NCBI RefSeq assembly: GCF_030814955.1
Contig: NZ_JAUSWB010000008.1
Location: 124,001 to 188,000, forward strand
Length of the DNA stretch: 64,000 nucleotides
DNA from: Planomicrobium stackebrandtii
GTDB lineage: Bacteria > Bacillota > Bacilli > Bacillales_A > Planococcaceae
Direction of reading: 5' to 3'
Shown here piece after piece: positions 45,703 through 54,609 of this stretch. Positions within the stretch are counted from its first letter, which is position 1; each line of letters starts with the position of its first letter. A program made the position numbers and the translations under genes. The notes under the pieces were generated by a model that did no database searches, had not been told where the DNA came from, and saw only the letters and a program-made list of their open reading frames with translations.

Positions 45703-46065
45703 TTGACAGAAGTTGTTGAAATTACAGAAGCTGCTTCATTTCAAGTAAAAGAGATGATGCGCCATAACGAAGAAGAAGGATCCTTTTTGCGCGTTGCTGT
45801 TAAAGGCGGCGGTTGCAGCGGATTAACATATGGAATGGGATTTGAAAAGGACAAAGGCGAAGCGGACGATCTTTATGAGCAGTTCGGGATCCCGGTTCTG
45901 ATCGCGAAAGAAGATGCCCCCATTTTAAAAGGAACGGTTGTTGATTACAAGCAGTCGCTGATGGGCGGCGGATTTACCATCGAAAATCCGAATGCCATCG
46001 CATCATGCGGCTGCGGAACTTCATTCCGTACAGCAAAAAAAGCGGGTACACCGGAAAATTGTTAA
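45703..46065 (+). CDS. yutM: A-type Fe-S carrier, SufA/YutM-like
   Basis: A 120-residue HesB/IscA family protein. The three cluster ligands are Cys38 in GGGCSGLTYGM and Cys102 and Cys104 in SCGCGTSF. It acts as a [2Fe-2S] or [4Fe-4S] carrier. The start is TTG 45703 after AGGAAGGTGA. It lies between the NfuA-like and YumB genes, and the 257-base gap before it holds no gene; a TATGATAAT near 45672 may be its -10. Confidence 0.9.
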   Translation: MTEVVEITEAASFQVKEMMRHNEEEGSFLRVAVKGGGCSGLTYGMGFEKDKGEADDLYEQFGIPVLIAKEDAPILKGTVVDYKQSLMGGGFTIENPNAIASCGCGTSFRTAKKAGTPENC

Positions 46066-46067
46066 CA

Positions 46068-46091
46068 GTCGGTCACAAACCGGCTTTTTTT
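46068..46091 (+). terminator. Terminator after yutM
   Basis: AGTCGGT and ACCGGCT pair around CACAA (one wobble), followed by a T-run. Confidence 0.75.
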
Positions 46092-46238
46092 GTTGGGGAT
46101 AAATGCCGCTAAACGCATTACTCGGTTGAAATCATGAGGTATTAGGTCTAATATAGAAGGTAGATGTTTATCGGTGCGCCAAGGTTTGACCGCTTTGTCG
46201 ATATTCGATTAAAAAATGACTTGAAGGTGGTTGCGATT

Positions 46239-47456
46239 GTGTTGAAAAGACCGTCAATATTAGTATTAGGAGCAGGTTACGGTGGATTGACTACTGTAGT
46301 AAACTTGCAAAAAGTTCTTGGCACAGATGCTGCGGACATTACATTGATCAATAAAAACGAATACCATTACGAAAGCACATGGCTTCATGAGGCTGCTGCA
46401 GGCACATTGCTTTCAGAGCAAGTGCGTTATGATATCAAAGATGTTATCGACGGCGTCAAAGTGAAATTTGTGCAGGCAACTGTAGAAGCAATTGATGTAG
46501 TAGGTAAAAAAGTTTCAACCGACAATGGCGAATTTACATATGATTACATTGTCATTGCACTTGGTTTTGAAGGTGAAACGTTTGGTATTGAAGGCCTTGA
46601 TAAATACGCTTTGTCAATTGCCAACGTAAAAGCTGCCCGTTATATCCGGGAACATATCGAATTCCAATTTGCAACTTGGTCTGCAGAACCGGTAAAAGAC
46701 GATAGCCGTTTGACAATTATTGTTGGCGGAGCTGGATTCACTGGCATTGAGTTTCTTGGGGAACTGGCTAACCGTGTACCCGAGCTATGCAAAGAGTTTG
46801 ATGTACCGCGCGAAAAAGTGCGCGTTGTCTGTGTAGAGGCTGCACCTATGGTATTGCCTGGCTTCGATCCGGAGCTTGTCAACTATGCGGTAAGCCATTT
46901 AGAGTCCAAAGGTATCGAATTCTCAATCGGCACACCGGTTGTAGAAGCAACTCCTGAAGGCGTTAAGATCAAAAAAGGCGATGATCATTTTGACTTTATC
47001 AAAGCCGGTACAGTTGTTTGGGCTGCTGGTGTCCGCGGCAACCGCTTGATTGAAGCGACTCCAATCGAAAACATGCGTGCCCGCGTTAAAGTCGACAAAG
47101 ATTTGCGTGCGCCAGGGTACGATGATGTTTTCATCATTGGTGACTGCGCATTGATGATCAACGAAGAAACGAACCGTCCGTATCCGCCAACTGCACAGAT
47201 TGCTATGCAGCAAGGTGAAAACGTAGCGAAGAACTTGAAATCGTTAATGAGCGGTGAAACAACTGTTGAGTTTGTTCCGGACCTTAAAGGAACTGTCTGC
47301 TCACTTGGCGATGACGACGCTATTGGCGTTGTATTCGGCAAAAAAGTGACTGGCAAACGGGCGTCGTTCATGAAGAAAATGATTGATAACCGCGCATTGT
47401 TCATGATTGGTGGACCAATGTTGGTACTGAAAAAAGGTAAATTTAACGTTCTGTAA
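46239..47456 (+). CDS. yumB: Type II NADH dehydrogenase-like protein YumB
   Basis: A 405-residue NDH-2 type flavoprotein. The FAD motif [15 protein letters not shown] is near residue 8, the NADH motif [17 protein letters not shown] near 165, FIIGDCALM near 300 and the quinone-side [17 protein letters not shown] follows. A C-terminal amphipathic helix would hold it on the membrane. GTG 46239 is chosen since AAGGTGG is eight bases upstream and the FAD motif then sits at its usual place; a longer frame to 46164 lacks a site. Confidence 0.88.
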   Translation: MLKRPSILVLGAGYGGLTTVVNLQKVLGTDAADITLINKNEYHYESTWLHEAAAGTLLSEQVRYDIKDVIDGVKVKFVQATVEAIDVVGKKVSTDNGEFTYDYIVIALGFEGETFGIEGLDKYALSIANVKAARYIREHIEFQFATWSAEPVKDDSRLTIIVGGAGFTGIEFLGELANRVPELCKEFDVPREKVRVVCVEAAPMVLPGFDPELVNYAVSHLESKGIEFSIGTPVVEATPEGVKIKKGDDHFDFIKAGTVVWAAGVRGNRLIEATPIENMRARVKVDKDLRAPGYDDVFIIGDCALMINEETNRPYPPTAQIAMQQGENVAKNLKSLMSGETTVEFVPDLKGTVCSLGDDDAIGVVFGKKVTGKRASFMKKMIDNRALFMIGGPMLVLKKGKFNVL

Positions 47457-47468
47457 GCTGGACGATGC

Positions 47469-47497
47469 AAAGCTCCCTTAGCGGGGAGCTTTTTTTG
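47469..47497 (+). terminator. Terminator after yumB
   Basis: AAAGCTCCC pairs with GGGAGCTTT around TTAGCG, followed by a T-run. Confidence 0.88.
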
Positions 47498-47531
47498 TAG
47501 ACAAAATGCTTTAAGATGAGCGATTGGGAAA

Positions 47532-47547
47532 TTGTGATTCATCACAA
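47532..47547. promoter_or_regulatory. TTGTGA-N4-TCACAA palindrome before a Nudix gene
   Basis: A perfect 16-base palindrome directly before the AAAGGAG of the Nudix gene. It shares half-sites with the Rex/FNR-type palindrome at 43624 but with a spacer two bases shorter, so binding by the same protein is uncertain. Confidence 0.35.
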
Positions 47548-47562
47548 AAGGAGACAAAACTT

Positions 47563-48057
47563 ATGGCATCAAAACGAGGGAATGTTTGGCTCGGTGCAGC
47601 CGGGCTTGTGGTGAACTCCAAAGGCCAATGGCTTGTAGTCAAAAAAAGGTATGGCGGTTTGCATGGGAAGTGGTCGCTTCCTGCGGGATTTGTTCATGGA
47701 AACGAAACAGTTGATCAGGCTGTGCTGAGGGAAGTGAAAGAAGAAACTGGCGTTGATTGCGAGTTGATAGAAATGATCGGTTTTCGCTCTGGCGTAATTC
47801 GCGAGGAAATTAGCGACAACATGGCAATTTTTCTGTTAAAAGCGAACAATGAAGAACAGCCTATCATTGCGCAACTGTCTGAGCTGTACGAGGTGGAATG
47901 GCTGCCTCCAGCAGAGTTGTCAAATGACAAAGAGGCTTCTGTAATGCTGCGTGAAATGGCTTCCTATGTACTGGAAGAAGGATTGGAACCGATTGAGGAT
48001 GTGGATCCGGGCGAAGTTTTCGGTTATTCGGACTATAAACTATTTTTTAAAAAGTAG
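47563..48057 (+). CDS. Nudix hydrolase
   Basis: A 164-residue Nudix protein. The box runs from residue 42 (GFVHGNETVDQAVLREVKEE) to 64 with all catalytic Glu residues. It hydrolyses a nucleoside diphosphate linked to another group; the lack of other domains prevents naming a substrate. ATG 47563 follows AAAGGAGAC. It follows yumB by about 100 bases but a terminator lies between, so it is likely a separate unit. Confidence 0.85.
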   Translation: MASKRGNVWLGAAGLVVNSKGQWLVVKKRYGGLHGKWSLPAGFVHGNETVDQAVLREVKEETGVDCELIEMIGFRSGVIREEISDNMAIFLLKANNEEQPIIAQLSELYEVEWLPPAELSNDKEASVMLREMASYVLEEGLEPIEDVDPGEVFGYSDYKLFFKK

Positions 48058-48133
48058 AGATTAAATTATAAAAGAGAAAATTATATAAGTTGAACTAATG
48101 ATCTTCACCTGTTGATATTCCACCAATCAGCTC

Positions 48134-48455
48134 CGCTTTCGGGTCCGCAGGATGCGGGTCATGCAGCTGGCGCGACAGGACGTCGCTGTGCCAGCTGCCA
48201 AGGGCTTGCGCCGGACTAACTCGGGCTTTTGGCCCGAGTGGATTTCTTGTATGTCGTTGCATCGCTGCGCTGTTCCCTTGGGAGTCTCCGCTGATTTGCT
48301 CCATATCCTTTATGATTACAGGGAGAAAACAAAGGCTCACTTCGAATTCACCCTATCTCTTAGCGCCGAAGCGCCCAAGGGCTAGGCGAAGCAAGAAGAC
48401 TGGCGCTCTTTGCCTGGCTTCTTGCGGGAGCTATGCCCAAAGCGTCCGAAGCGTT
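48134..48455 (+). repeat. Modular dispersed repeat, copy B
   Basis: Block 1 (48134-48172) and block 2 (48361-48455) match copy A at 17.6-17.8 kb closely. Between them copy B has an extra module with GGGCTTGCGCCGGACTAACT and the stem GGGC/GCCC followed by CGAGTGGATTT, which matches copy C at 19.8 kb. The 527-base gap 48058-48584 contains nothing else I can name. Confidence 0.7.
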
Positions 48456-48584
48456 GGGTAAAAGCTAGATTCTTTAGTTCAACATATATTGATGCCGTTA
48501 ACTTATTCTTTTTAGTTGCGCTTTAAAACCTTGCGTGTTATATTATCAGAATATTACAAACAAGAACAGAAGGAGGTGTTTCGG

Positions 48585-48710
48585 ATGACGATCTTTAAAA
48601 AAGTAAAAAACGTCAATAAATGCCCATATTGCTCAGGTCAAGGCTATTTTCAATTACGGCTGGGCGGTTCAGAAACGTGCTCCTGCTGTTCAGGTTCCGG
48701 CAAAAAATAA
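48585..48710 (+). CDS. yuiA: YuiA-like small zinc-finger protein (41 aa)
   Basis: A 41-residue protein with two CxxC pairs: CPYC near 13 followed by SGQGYFQLRLGGSET, then CSCC with SGSGKK. The CxxCxGxG pattern is the DnaJ-type zinc finger seen in YuiA. ATG 48585 has AGGAGGTG upstream. It precedes yuiB as in B. subtilis. Confidence 0.85.
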   Translation: MTIFKKVKNVNKCPYCSGQGYFQLRLGGSETCSCCSGSGKK

Positions 48711-49120
48711 CATGGCAGTATTTCGAAAAAACGGGCTTTTTTAACTTCCTTTAACACAGTTGAAAGTGCGTATACAGACTCAAGACAACCTGCATCATTC
48801 ACTGTTCACGATCCACATAGTTTAATGGTTAAGGAATTGGCGAAAAAGAGTGGAAATGGTTAGAGTCATCCCCTGGATTGATCTCTTCAGACACATACCC
48901 CATAAACGGGTTTTAAATGATGATTCTTTTATTTTGTTCAAAAGGAAGCAAACGGAGGGAACACCGCCGTTCGCTTCCTTTTTGTTTGCAGAGAATCTTG
49001 GAGTGGTATTGTTTGTGCTTTTCCATCATAAGTGACAAAGCGATGAACTCTGTTCTGCTGGATTGAAAGCCTTTGTTTTTTCGGGTAAACTGATGAAAGG
49101 AATAACGGAGGTTAGAGTTC
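48711..49120. other. Gap between yuiA and yuiB
   Basis: About 410 bases. The only clear structure is the hairpin at 48940-48983. A 61-codon frame from 48850 runs through that hairpin and has no ribosome site, so I do not call it. Confidence 0.5.
48940..48985 (+). terminator. Hairpin terminator
   Basis: AAAAGGAAGCAAACGG pairs with CCGTTCGCTTCCTTTT (one mismatch) around an 11-base loop, with a T-run. Confidence 0.8.
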
Positions 49121-49450
49121 ATGAACAGTTCATTTACAATTGTGCAATTGATTATTTCCATGCTGCTTTTTTATGTTATGTTTTTCGGAATCGGCTTTCT
49201 TTTGAATATGCTGCTTCGCATGACGTGGCTGATGGCTGTTGTGTATCCGATCGTCATCCTGCTGGTCGTGGACGATGTGGGCTTTTTCGATTATTTCACG
49301 AATCCGGGTGAGTCTTTCTCAATGCTGGGAGACACCATCACTTCTATGACAGGCAGTGATATCGCTGTATTGCTTGCTGGCTGGGCAGGCGCAATCACTT
49401 CGGGTTTTGTCATGAAAATCCTGCGGAAAATGGGTTATCAAATGTTTTAA
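49121..49450 (+). CDS. yuiB: YuiB-like membrane protein
   Basis: A 109-residue protein with three membrane helices, at about 6-27, 32-52 and 82-100, and an extracellular or cytoplasmic loop with FDYFTNPGESFSML. Position after yuiA and the sequence pattern agree with YuiB of B. subtilis; function unknown. GGAGG is nine bases before the ATG. Confidence 0.8.
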   Translation: MNSSFTIVQLIISMLLFYVMFFGIGFLLNMLLRMTWLMAVVYPIVILLVVDDVGFFDYFTNPGESFSMLGDTITSMTGSDIAVLLAGWAGAITSGFVMKILRKMGYQMF

Positions 49451-49452
49451 TG

Positions 49453-49490
49453 AAAAATCGCCGATCCGGTCTTCCGGATCGGCGATTTTT
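49453..49490. terminator. Bidirectional terminator
   Basis: A perfect 17-base stem (49453-49469 with 49474-49490) around TCTT; serves yuiB and the convergent yuiD. Confidence 0.92.
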
Positions 49491-49493
49491 TAG

Positions 49494-49970
49494 TTATCTT
49501 AGCATCCCATAAAAGATGAAGGAAATCGCAATGCCTGTTAGCGCACCCATAAAGACTTCACTTGGTTTGTGGCCAAGCAATGTCTTCAATTCCTGAATCT
49601 TTTCCTCTTCTTTTTTCTGCGGCCATTTTCTTGTCTCATCCATGAAAAGGTAGATGTCCTGCCGCATTTTATTGATGGTCAAGGCTTGCTGTCCTGCTTG
49701 AAAGCGGACGCCAGTGGCATCGTACATGGTGATGACGGCAAACATGGTCGATACAGCAAATATAGTGGAGGAGACGCCATGCTCAAACGCTACTGCAGTA
49801 GTTAATGATGTTACAGCAGCCGAATGGGAGCTCGGCATGCCTCCGGTTGAGGAAAAAAGCTTCCAGTCAAGTTCACGCGTTACAGCATATTGAATGGGAA
49901 TCTTAACAAACTGCGCAAACACGATGGCGAACAAAGCGATCATAAGGGGAAGATTAGAGAAAATTTCCAT
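49494..49970 (-). CDS. yuiD: DUF212 membrane protein YuiD
   Basis: A 158-residue membrane protein of the DUF212 family, related to acid phosphatase/vanadium haloperoxidases. The phosphatase-like mark is GGMPSSHSAAVTSL near 44, with YDATGVRFQAGQQA near 84, between four membrane helices. It may act on a lipid phosphate; this is not proven. ATG 49970 is taken; a TTG at 49979 would add three residues. Confidence 0.85.
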   Translation of the reverse strand: MEIFSNLPLMIALFAIVFAQFVKIPIQYAVTRELDWKLFSSTGGMPSSHSAAVTSLTTAVAFEHGVSSTIFAVSTMFAVITMYDATGVRFQAGQQALTINKMRQDIYLFMDETRKWPQKKEEEKIQELKTLLGHKPSEVFMGALTGIAISFIFYGMLR

Positions 49971-50119
49971 AGGGAGCAACAGCCTTTCTGTCTAAATATG
50001 TTCTCATAGTATATCATAGACGGAAAAATTACGATGGCTGTTAATTCCTTCGTAACACGAACTACTCGGAATCCGGATTACATGCTACACTTGAAGAGAA
50101 CGCAAAAAGGAGGAATTTT

Positions 50120-51613
50120 ATGCAAATCAAATTACAGCAGCATTCACAGGACAGCGGAGCCGAAATCCTCATTGTTGGCTTGAGCCGGCATCCGGAAAAC
50201 TGCAAAGGGTGGAGCGGATTCGCTGAGCGCTTTGATGGCAAATTGGAAAGCTGGGTCAAGCAGGACTTGTCATTTGATCTAAAGTCTTTAATTACCTATC
50301 CAACACTTTCTGGAAGTATTCCACGCGTATTATTTGTTGGCTTGAATGACCGCAAAAAATTGACCGAAGAAGATCTTCGTTCTTGCTTCGGGTTAGCCGG
50401 CAAAGAATTGGCGAAGAAAAAAATAAAGCATGCAGCTGTCTATATGGAGTCGTTCGAGAACGACCGCATTACAGCAGAAGATGTTGCGTTCTTGGCCGCG
50501 GAAGGCATCACAATGGGCAGCTATAGCTTTGATGATTACAAGACCACGTCCAATGAAACTCAGGTCGACTTGGAATCATTGACCTTCTTAGTGGAAGAGG
50601 CTTTGGAAGATGTGGAGTCTGCTGCAATCGTTGGTTCAGTTTTCGGACAGTCGGTCAATGAAGCACGGACTCTTGTCAATATGCCGGCAAACATCCTGAC
50701 TGCGACTGCAATGGGCGAGTATGCACGGGAACTCGGTGAAACTTACGGTTTTGAAACGGATATTTTAGGGAAAGCGGAGATTGAAGAGCTGGGAATGGGC
50801 GCTATTCTGGCAGTCAACCAGGGCTCTATTGAAGAACCGCGTGTGATTGTCTTGAAATACAAAGCGACAGAAGGCTTTGAAGACCCCTTAGCGCTTGTCG
50901 GAAAAGGAGTAACGTTTGACACCGGCGGCTACTCTATCAAGCCGAAAGACGGCATTGTGGGCATGAAAGGCGATATGGGCGGTGCTGCCGCGGTACTTGG
51001 CGCCATGAGAATCATCGGAGAACTGCAGCCGGAGAAAAATGTGCTGGCAGTTATTGCGGCAACGGACAATATGATTTCGGGCAATGCCTTTAAACCGGAT
51101 GATGTCATTACGTCCATGAGCGGTAAAACCATTGAAATCCTTAATACAGATGCGGAAGGCAGACTCGTCTTGGCAGATTCCGTCAGCTACGCGAAGCAAT
51201 TGGGCGCAACCCGTATTGTGGATGTGGCGACGTTGACAGGGGGCGTTATTGTCGCTTTAGGCAAAGACAAAACCGGTGCATTGACCAATGACGAAGCGTT
51301 CTTCGAAACTTTCCTGGAAGCTTCTCTGGAAAGCGGTGAATTTGTCTGGCGATTGCCTTTGACGGAAAGCGATAAAAAGCGCATCCGGAAAAGCAATGTC
51401 GCAGACTTGAACAATTCGCCGGGACGGGATGGCCATATGATTTTTGGCGGTGGATTTGTTGGGGAATTTGCGGGGGATACACCTTGGATTCATTTGGACA
51501 TTGCCGGAACTTCAGACGCAGAAGGCCCTCATGATCTCGGACCAAAAGGCGGCACTGGCGCAATGGTCAGAACCTTGGCCATGCTGATTGAAAAAATGGC
51601 AGACGAGCAATAA
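50120..51613 (+). CDS. pepA: Leucyl aminopeptidase (M17 family)
   Basis: A 497-residue cytosolic aminopeptidase. The N-terminal regulatory domain ends near 165, and the catalytic domain holds GKGVTFDTGGYSIKPKDG near 262 and the signature NTDAEGRLVLADSV near 342, which include the two-zinc site and catalytic Lys and Arg. It removes N-terminal residues during peptide turnover. AAAGGAGG precedes the ATG. It corresponds to YuiE and keeps the yuiA-B-D-E neighbourhood. Confidence 0.94.
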   Translation: MQIKLQQHSQDSGAEILIVGLSRHPENCKGWSGFAERFDGKLESWVKQDLSFDLKSLITYPTLSGSIPRVLFVGLNDRKKLTEEDLRSCFGLAGKELAKKKIKHAAVYMESFENDRITAEDVAFLAAEGITMGSYSFDDYKTTSNETQVDLESLTFLVEEALEDVESAAIVGSVFGQSVNEARTLVNMPANILTATAMGEYARELGETYGFETDILGKAEIEELGMGAILAVNQGSIEEPRVIVLKYKATEGFEDPLALVGKGVTFDTGGYSIKPKDGIVGMKGDMGGAAAVLGAMRIIGELQPEKNVLAVIAATDNMISGNAFKPDDVITSMSGKTIEILNTDAEGRLVLADSVSYAKQLGATRIVDVATLTGGVIVALGKDKTGALTNDEAFFETFLEASLESGEFVWRLPLTESDKKRIRKSNVADLNNSPGRDGHMIFGGGFVGEFAGDTPWIHLDIAGTSDAEGPHDLGPKGGTGAMVRTLAMLIEKMADEQ

Positions 51614-51616
51614 CAT

Positions 51617-51657
51617 AAAAAAACAGCCTGCAGGCAATGTGCCTGCAGGCTGTTTTT
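51617..51657. terminator. Bidirectional terminator between pepA and mrpG
   Basis: A near 18-base stem built on ACAGCCTGCAGGCA and its complement around three bases, with A-run before and T-run after. It closes both pepA and the mrp operon. Confidence 0.92.
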
Positions 51658-52042
51658 ATTGTTCAGTTGTTTTATTGTCCATCAATCTTTTCTTTCGTTC
51701 TTTTAAAGCGCCCTCCATGTCATCGCGCACGGTTTCTTCAGCGACTTTGATGCCGGACATGTAGGCAGCCCGTCCAATCATGTGTCCTCCTACAGGAGCT
51801 GTAATGAACAAAAACGCAATGGCGACGATCATTTGTGTATTGAAGATGCCTTCGATTAGCCAAAAGTGAATAAAGGTTGCGGTCAATACACAGAGTACAC
51901 CCAGTGTCGAGCTCTTGGAGGCGGCGTGAGTACGCGTATAAACATCCGGCAAGCGGATAAGCCCTAAGGCGGTAACAAGGCTGAAAATGACGCCTGTACT
52001 CATTAATAAGATGATGAGGATATTAACGATTGTCGTTTCGAT
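51656..52042 (-). CDS. mrpG: Na+/H+ antiporter subunit MrpG
   Basis: About 128 residues with three helices; GLIRLPDVYTRTHAASKSSTLGV near 31 is the MrpG/PhaG signature. It is the last subunit of the Mrp complex. The start is uncertain: GAGGAG lies nine bases before an ATC at 52042, which aligns with normal MrpG N-termini, while the nearest conventional codon, TTG 52063, has no ribosome site. The acidic and basic C-terminus (EGALKERKKRLMDN) is cytoplasmic. It overlaps mrpF. Confidence 0.88.
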   Translation of the reverse strand: METTIVNILIILLMSTGVIFSLVTALGLIRLPDVYTRTHAASKSSTLGVLCVLTATFIHFWLIEGIFNTQMIVAIAFLFITAPVGGHMIGRAAYMSGIKVAEETVRDDMEGALKERKKRLMDNKTTEQ

Positions 52043-52304
52043 CGAAAATCTCTCCTCTCTCAAGGAATTTGGCAAAAGCAATGGTTCCAATAAAGGAAAG
52101 AATACTTAACAGCAGGATAATTTCCAGGAAGTATTCAGTCTCGGTTATTAAGGACAGCAAGGCGACAATAGAGACGAGAGAAATTCCGATGGCATCCAGC
52201 GCTACTACCCGGTCGGCGATGGTTGGACCTTTAACAAGCCGGAATAGGAGCCCCGTGAAGCCTATGCTGACAATAATAAGTGAAATCCAGTAAAACATCA
52301 TCAT
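52023..52304 (-). CDS. mrpF: Na+/H+ antiporter subunit MrpF
   Basis: A 93-residue protein with three membrane helices; RLVKGPTIADRVVALDAIG near 22 is the conserved MrpF segment and the C-terminus is charged. It is part of the seven-subunit sodium/proton antiporter. GGAGGTGAG precedes the ATG. Its 5' end overlaps mrpE by four bases and its 3' end overlaps mrpG. Confidence 0.93.
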   Translation of the reverse strand: MMMFYWISLIIVSIGFTGLLFRLVKGPTIADRVVALDAIGISLVSIVALLSLITETEYFLEIILLLSILSFIGTIAFAKFLERGEIFDRNDNR

Positions 52305-52780
52305 GGTCGGCTCACCTCCAGAATGGCCCGCTCAAATGTTTCTTTGATTGAACTGACAGCTTCTTCTATGTCGTCAAAGTCGAGCGCATGGATATAGAGC
52401 CTTTTCTGATCGTCTGAAATGCCGACTACCAGTGTTCCCGGTGTCAGAGTAATCAAAGCGGACAGCAAAGTAATTTCCCAATCCTCTTTGAGCTCGGTTT
52501 CCAATTCGAAAATTGCCGGTTTCAAGTTCATGTTCGGTTTGATGACAATCCGCAACACCTGGATGCTCGACAGAAAGAGTTCCTTAAGGAACAGCAGGAA
52601 CAGCGAGATGATAGCCCATGCCCTTGAAGTGTAGAGCCGGTATGAAAAGAACCGGCGCATCAGGATAATAATGCCAAGGCCGATGATAAAGCCGATTGCG
52701 AATCCAGCGGGACTGAAGGAAACGGTCATGAACATCCAGACAACGGCCAGGAAGAAATTCAATAAGATTTGTAGAGCCAT
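52301..52780 (-). CDS. mrpE: Na+/H+ antiporter subunit MrpE
   Basis: A 159-residue subunit with two to three N-terminal helices and a cytoplasmic domain containing SALITLTPGTLVVGISDDQKRLYIHALD, the MrpE signature. It is needed for assembly of the complex. It begins seven bases after mrpD. Confidence 0.93.
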   Translation of the reverse strand: MALQILLNFFLAVVWMFMTVSFSPAGFAIGFIIGLGIIILMRRFFSYRLYTSRAWAIISLFLLFLKELFLSSIQVLRIVIKPNMNLKPAIFELETELKEDWEITLLSALITLTPGTLVVGISDDQKRLYIHALDFDDIEEAVSSIKETFERAILEVSRP

Positions 52781-52787
52781 GTGTCAG

Positions 52788-54269
52788 CTACTCCTTTAAG
52801 ACCGCATCAATATAGATGGATGGATTCAGCAGCACTTCACCCGCGCCTGAAATGAACGGCATGAAGAGTTCCGCGCCGACCCCGAATACCACGGTAATGG
52901 CAACAAGGATTACTGTCGGTATGAACATTTGATTAAAGACTGATCCTTTCAATGGGACGGTTTCAACCGGTTCTCCCCAAAAAGCATAGATGAAAATGCG
53001 CACCGCACTCAGCAGCACAATAAGGCTCGTTGCAAGAATGACAATACTGCCCCAGAATTGCGGGCCTTCAAATCCACCTTGAACAATCAGCAGTTTTCCT
53101 GGGAATCCGCTGAGCGGCGGAATTCCCGCCAGCCCAAATGCTGCAACCAGATAAGTCCAGCCAAGAACCGGATAAGTCTTGATCAGTCCACCCATCTTCC
53201 GAAGATCGGTTGTGCCAAACAATACGGCAACAATCCCAACCAGGAAGAACAGGGCAGCTTTGATCAGCATATCATGGAGCAGATAGAAAATGGACCCATC
53301 AACTCCCGGCTGATTTAACTGAGCGATGCCGAACAGAATAACTCCGACGGCAATAATGATGTTATAAATGATAATTTTTTTGACATCGAAATAAGCAAGT
53401 GCGCCAACGCAGCCGGCAAGAATGGTCAGGATGGCTATAATTCCAAGCAATTCATGGGTAAAGCCGACATTCATCGTGAAGAACAATGTGTATGTACGCA
53501 TGATTGCATAGACGCCGACTTTTGTCAGCAATGCACCGAACAGTGCCAATATCGGAATCGGCGGTGCGTAATAAGAGCCGGGCAGCCAGAAATACAAAGG
53601 GAAGATTGCGGCTTTAAAACCAAAGACAACCAGGAACATCACGGCAATGACGGTCAAGATGCCCGTTTCTTCAATTTGTGGAATCTTCACTGCGAGATCG
53701 GCCATATTCAAGGTTCCAGTAACCGAGTAAAGAAAAGCGACAGCTGCTACAAACAAAGCGGATGAAATGATGTTCACCAGCAAGTACTTGATCGATTCAC
53801 GAAGCTGCGGCTTTTCTCCGCCGTGGACAATCAATGTATAGGAAGCCATCAGCAGCACTTCGACGAATACGAACAAGTTGAAAATATCACCAGTCGTAAA
53901 GGCACCGTTAACTCCGACCATCAGGAATAATACAGCCGGATAGTAATAAGACTGTTCGCGCTTCACGCCAATCGATGGAAAGCTGTAGAAGACGACGAAC
54001 AACGTAATAATTGAAGAAGTGACAACTAACAGGGCCGACAGCGGATCCGAGACCATGGAAATGCCAAAAGGTGCCGGCCAGCTGCCAAGTGTTACAGCCT
54101 GCACGCCATCTGCATCAACTTTTGCGAGCAGAACGATTGCAGAAATTAAGGTTACTCCTGCTCCGATAACCGCAAAAATGCGTTGCAGTTTCAGGCGTTT
54201 CGGGAAAATCATCAGGATAACAGCAAAAAACAACGGAATGATGATCGGAAATAGAAGTAAATTACTCAT
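52788..54269 (-). CDS. mrpD: Na+/H+ antiporter subunit MrpD
   Basis: A 493-residue, 14-helix subunit homologous to NuoM/N of complex I. Conserved charged residues for proton transfer include the Glu in LFVFVEVLLMASY near 138 and Lys in helix VFGFKAAIFPLYFWLPGSYY near 217, with LLHDMLIKAALFFLVG near 330. It forms one half-channel of the antiporter. It starts eight bases before the end of mrpC. Confidence 0.95.
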   Translation of the reverse strand: MSNLLLFPIIIPLFFAVILMIFPKRLKLQRIFAVIGAGVTLISAIVLLAKVDADGVQAVTLGSWPAPFGISMVSDPLSALLVVTSSIITLFVVFYSFPSIGVKREQSYYYPAVLFLMVGVNGAFTTGDIFNLFVFVEVLLMASYTLIVHGGEKPQLRESIKYLLVNIISSALFVAAVAFLYSVTGTLNMADLAVKIPQIEETGILTVIAVMFLVVFGFKAAIFPLYFWLPGSYYAPPIPILALFGALLTKVGVYAIMRTYTLFFTMNVGFTHELLGIIAILTILAGCVGALAYFDVKKIIIYNIIIAVGVILFGIAQLNQPGVDGSIFYLLHDMLIKAALFFLVGIVAVLFGTTDLRKMGGLIKTYPVLGWTYLVAAFGLAGIPPLSGFPGKLLIVQGGFEGPQFWGSIVILATSLIVLLSAVRIFIYAFWGEPVETVPLKGSVFNQMFIPTVILVAITVVFGVGAELFMPFISGAGEVLLNPSIYIDAVLKE

Positions 54270-54609
54270 GATCTTCAGTTCCTCTCAGCAAGTCCATATT
54301 GTCGGTACCGAGCTCCTGATAAGAACGGTACGCGAGCACAAGGAAAAATGATGTAACGGCAAATGAAATGACAATCGCAGTCAAAATCAATGCTTGGGGC
54401 AGGGGATCTGCGTAATCGCTGATACTGACCCCATCAGCCACAACGGGAGGTGAATTACCTCCAAGGCCTCCCATAGTCAATAACAAAAGGTGGGCGCCAT
54501 GGCTCAGCAGCCCAGTGCCGATAATAATGCGGATCAAGCTTTTTGAAAGCATCAAGTAAACAGCTGCCATAAAGAGAAAGCCAATGGCAACGGACATAAT
54601 TATTTCCAT
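54262..54609 (-). CDS. mrpC: Na+/H+ antiporter subunit MrpC
   Basis: A 115-residue, three-helix subunit related to NuoK. DPLPQALILTAIVISFAVTSF near 70 is the conserved segment with the helix-2 and 3 core, and GTGLLSHGAHLLLL is near 31. The ATG overlaps the mrpB stop by one base, which implies coupled translation. Confidence 0.94.
   Translation of the reverse strand: MEIIMSVAIGFLFMAAVYLMLSKSLIRIIIGTGLLSHGAHLLLLTMGGLGGNSPPVVADGVSISDYADPLPQALILTAIVISFAVTSFFLVLAYRSYQELGTDNMDLLRGTEDHE

Noticed and set aside
48850-49035. 61-codon plus-strand frame between yuiA and yuiB
   Set aside because: It runs straight through a strong terminator hairpin and has no ribosome site.
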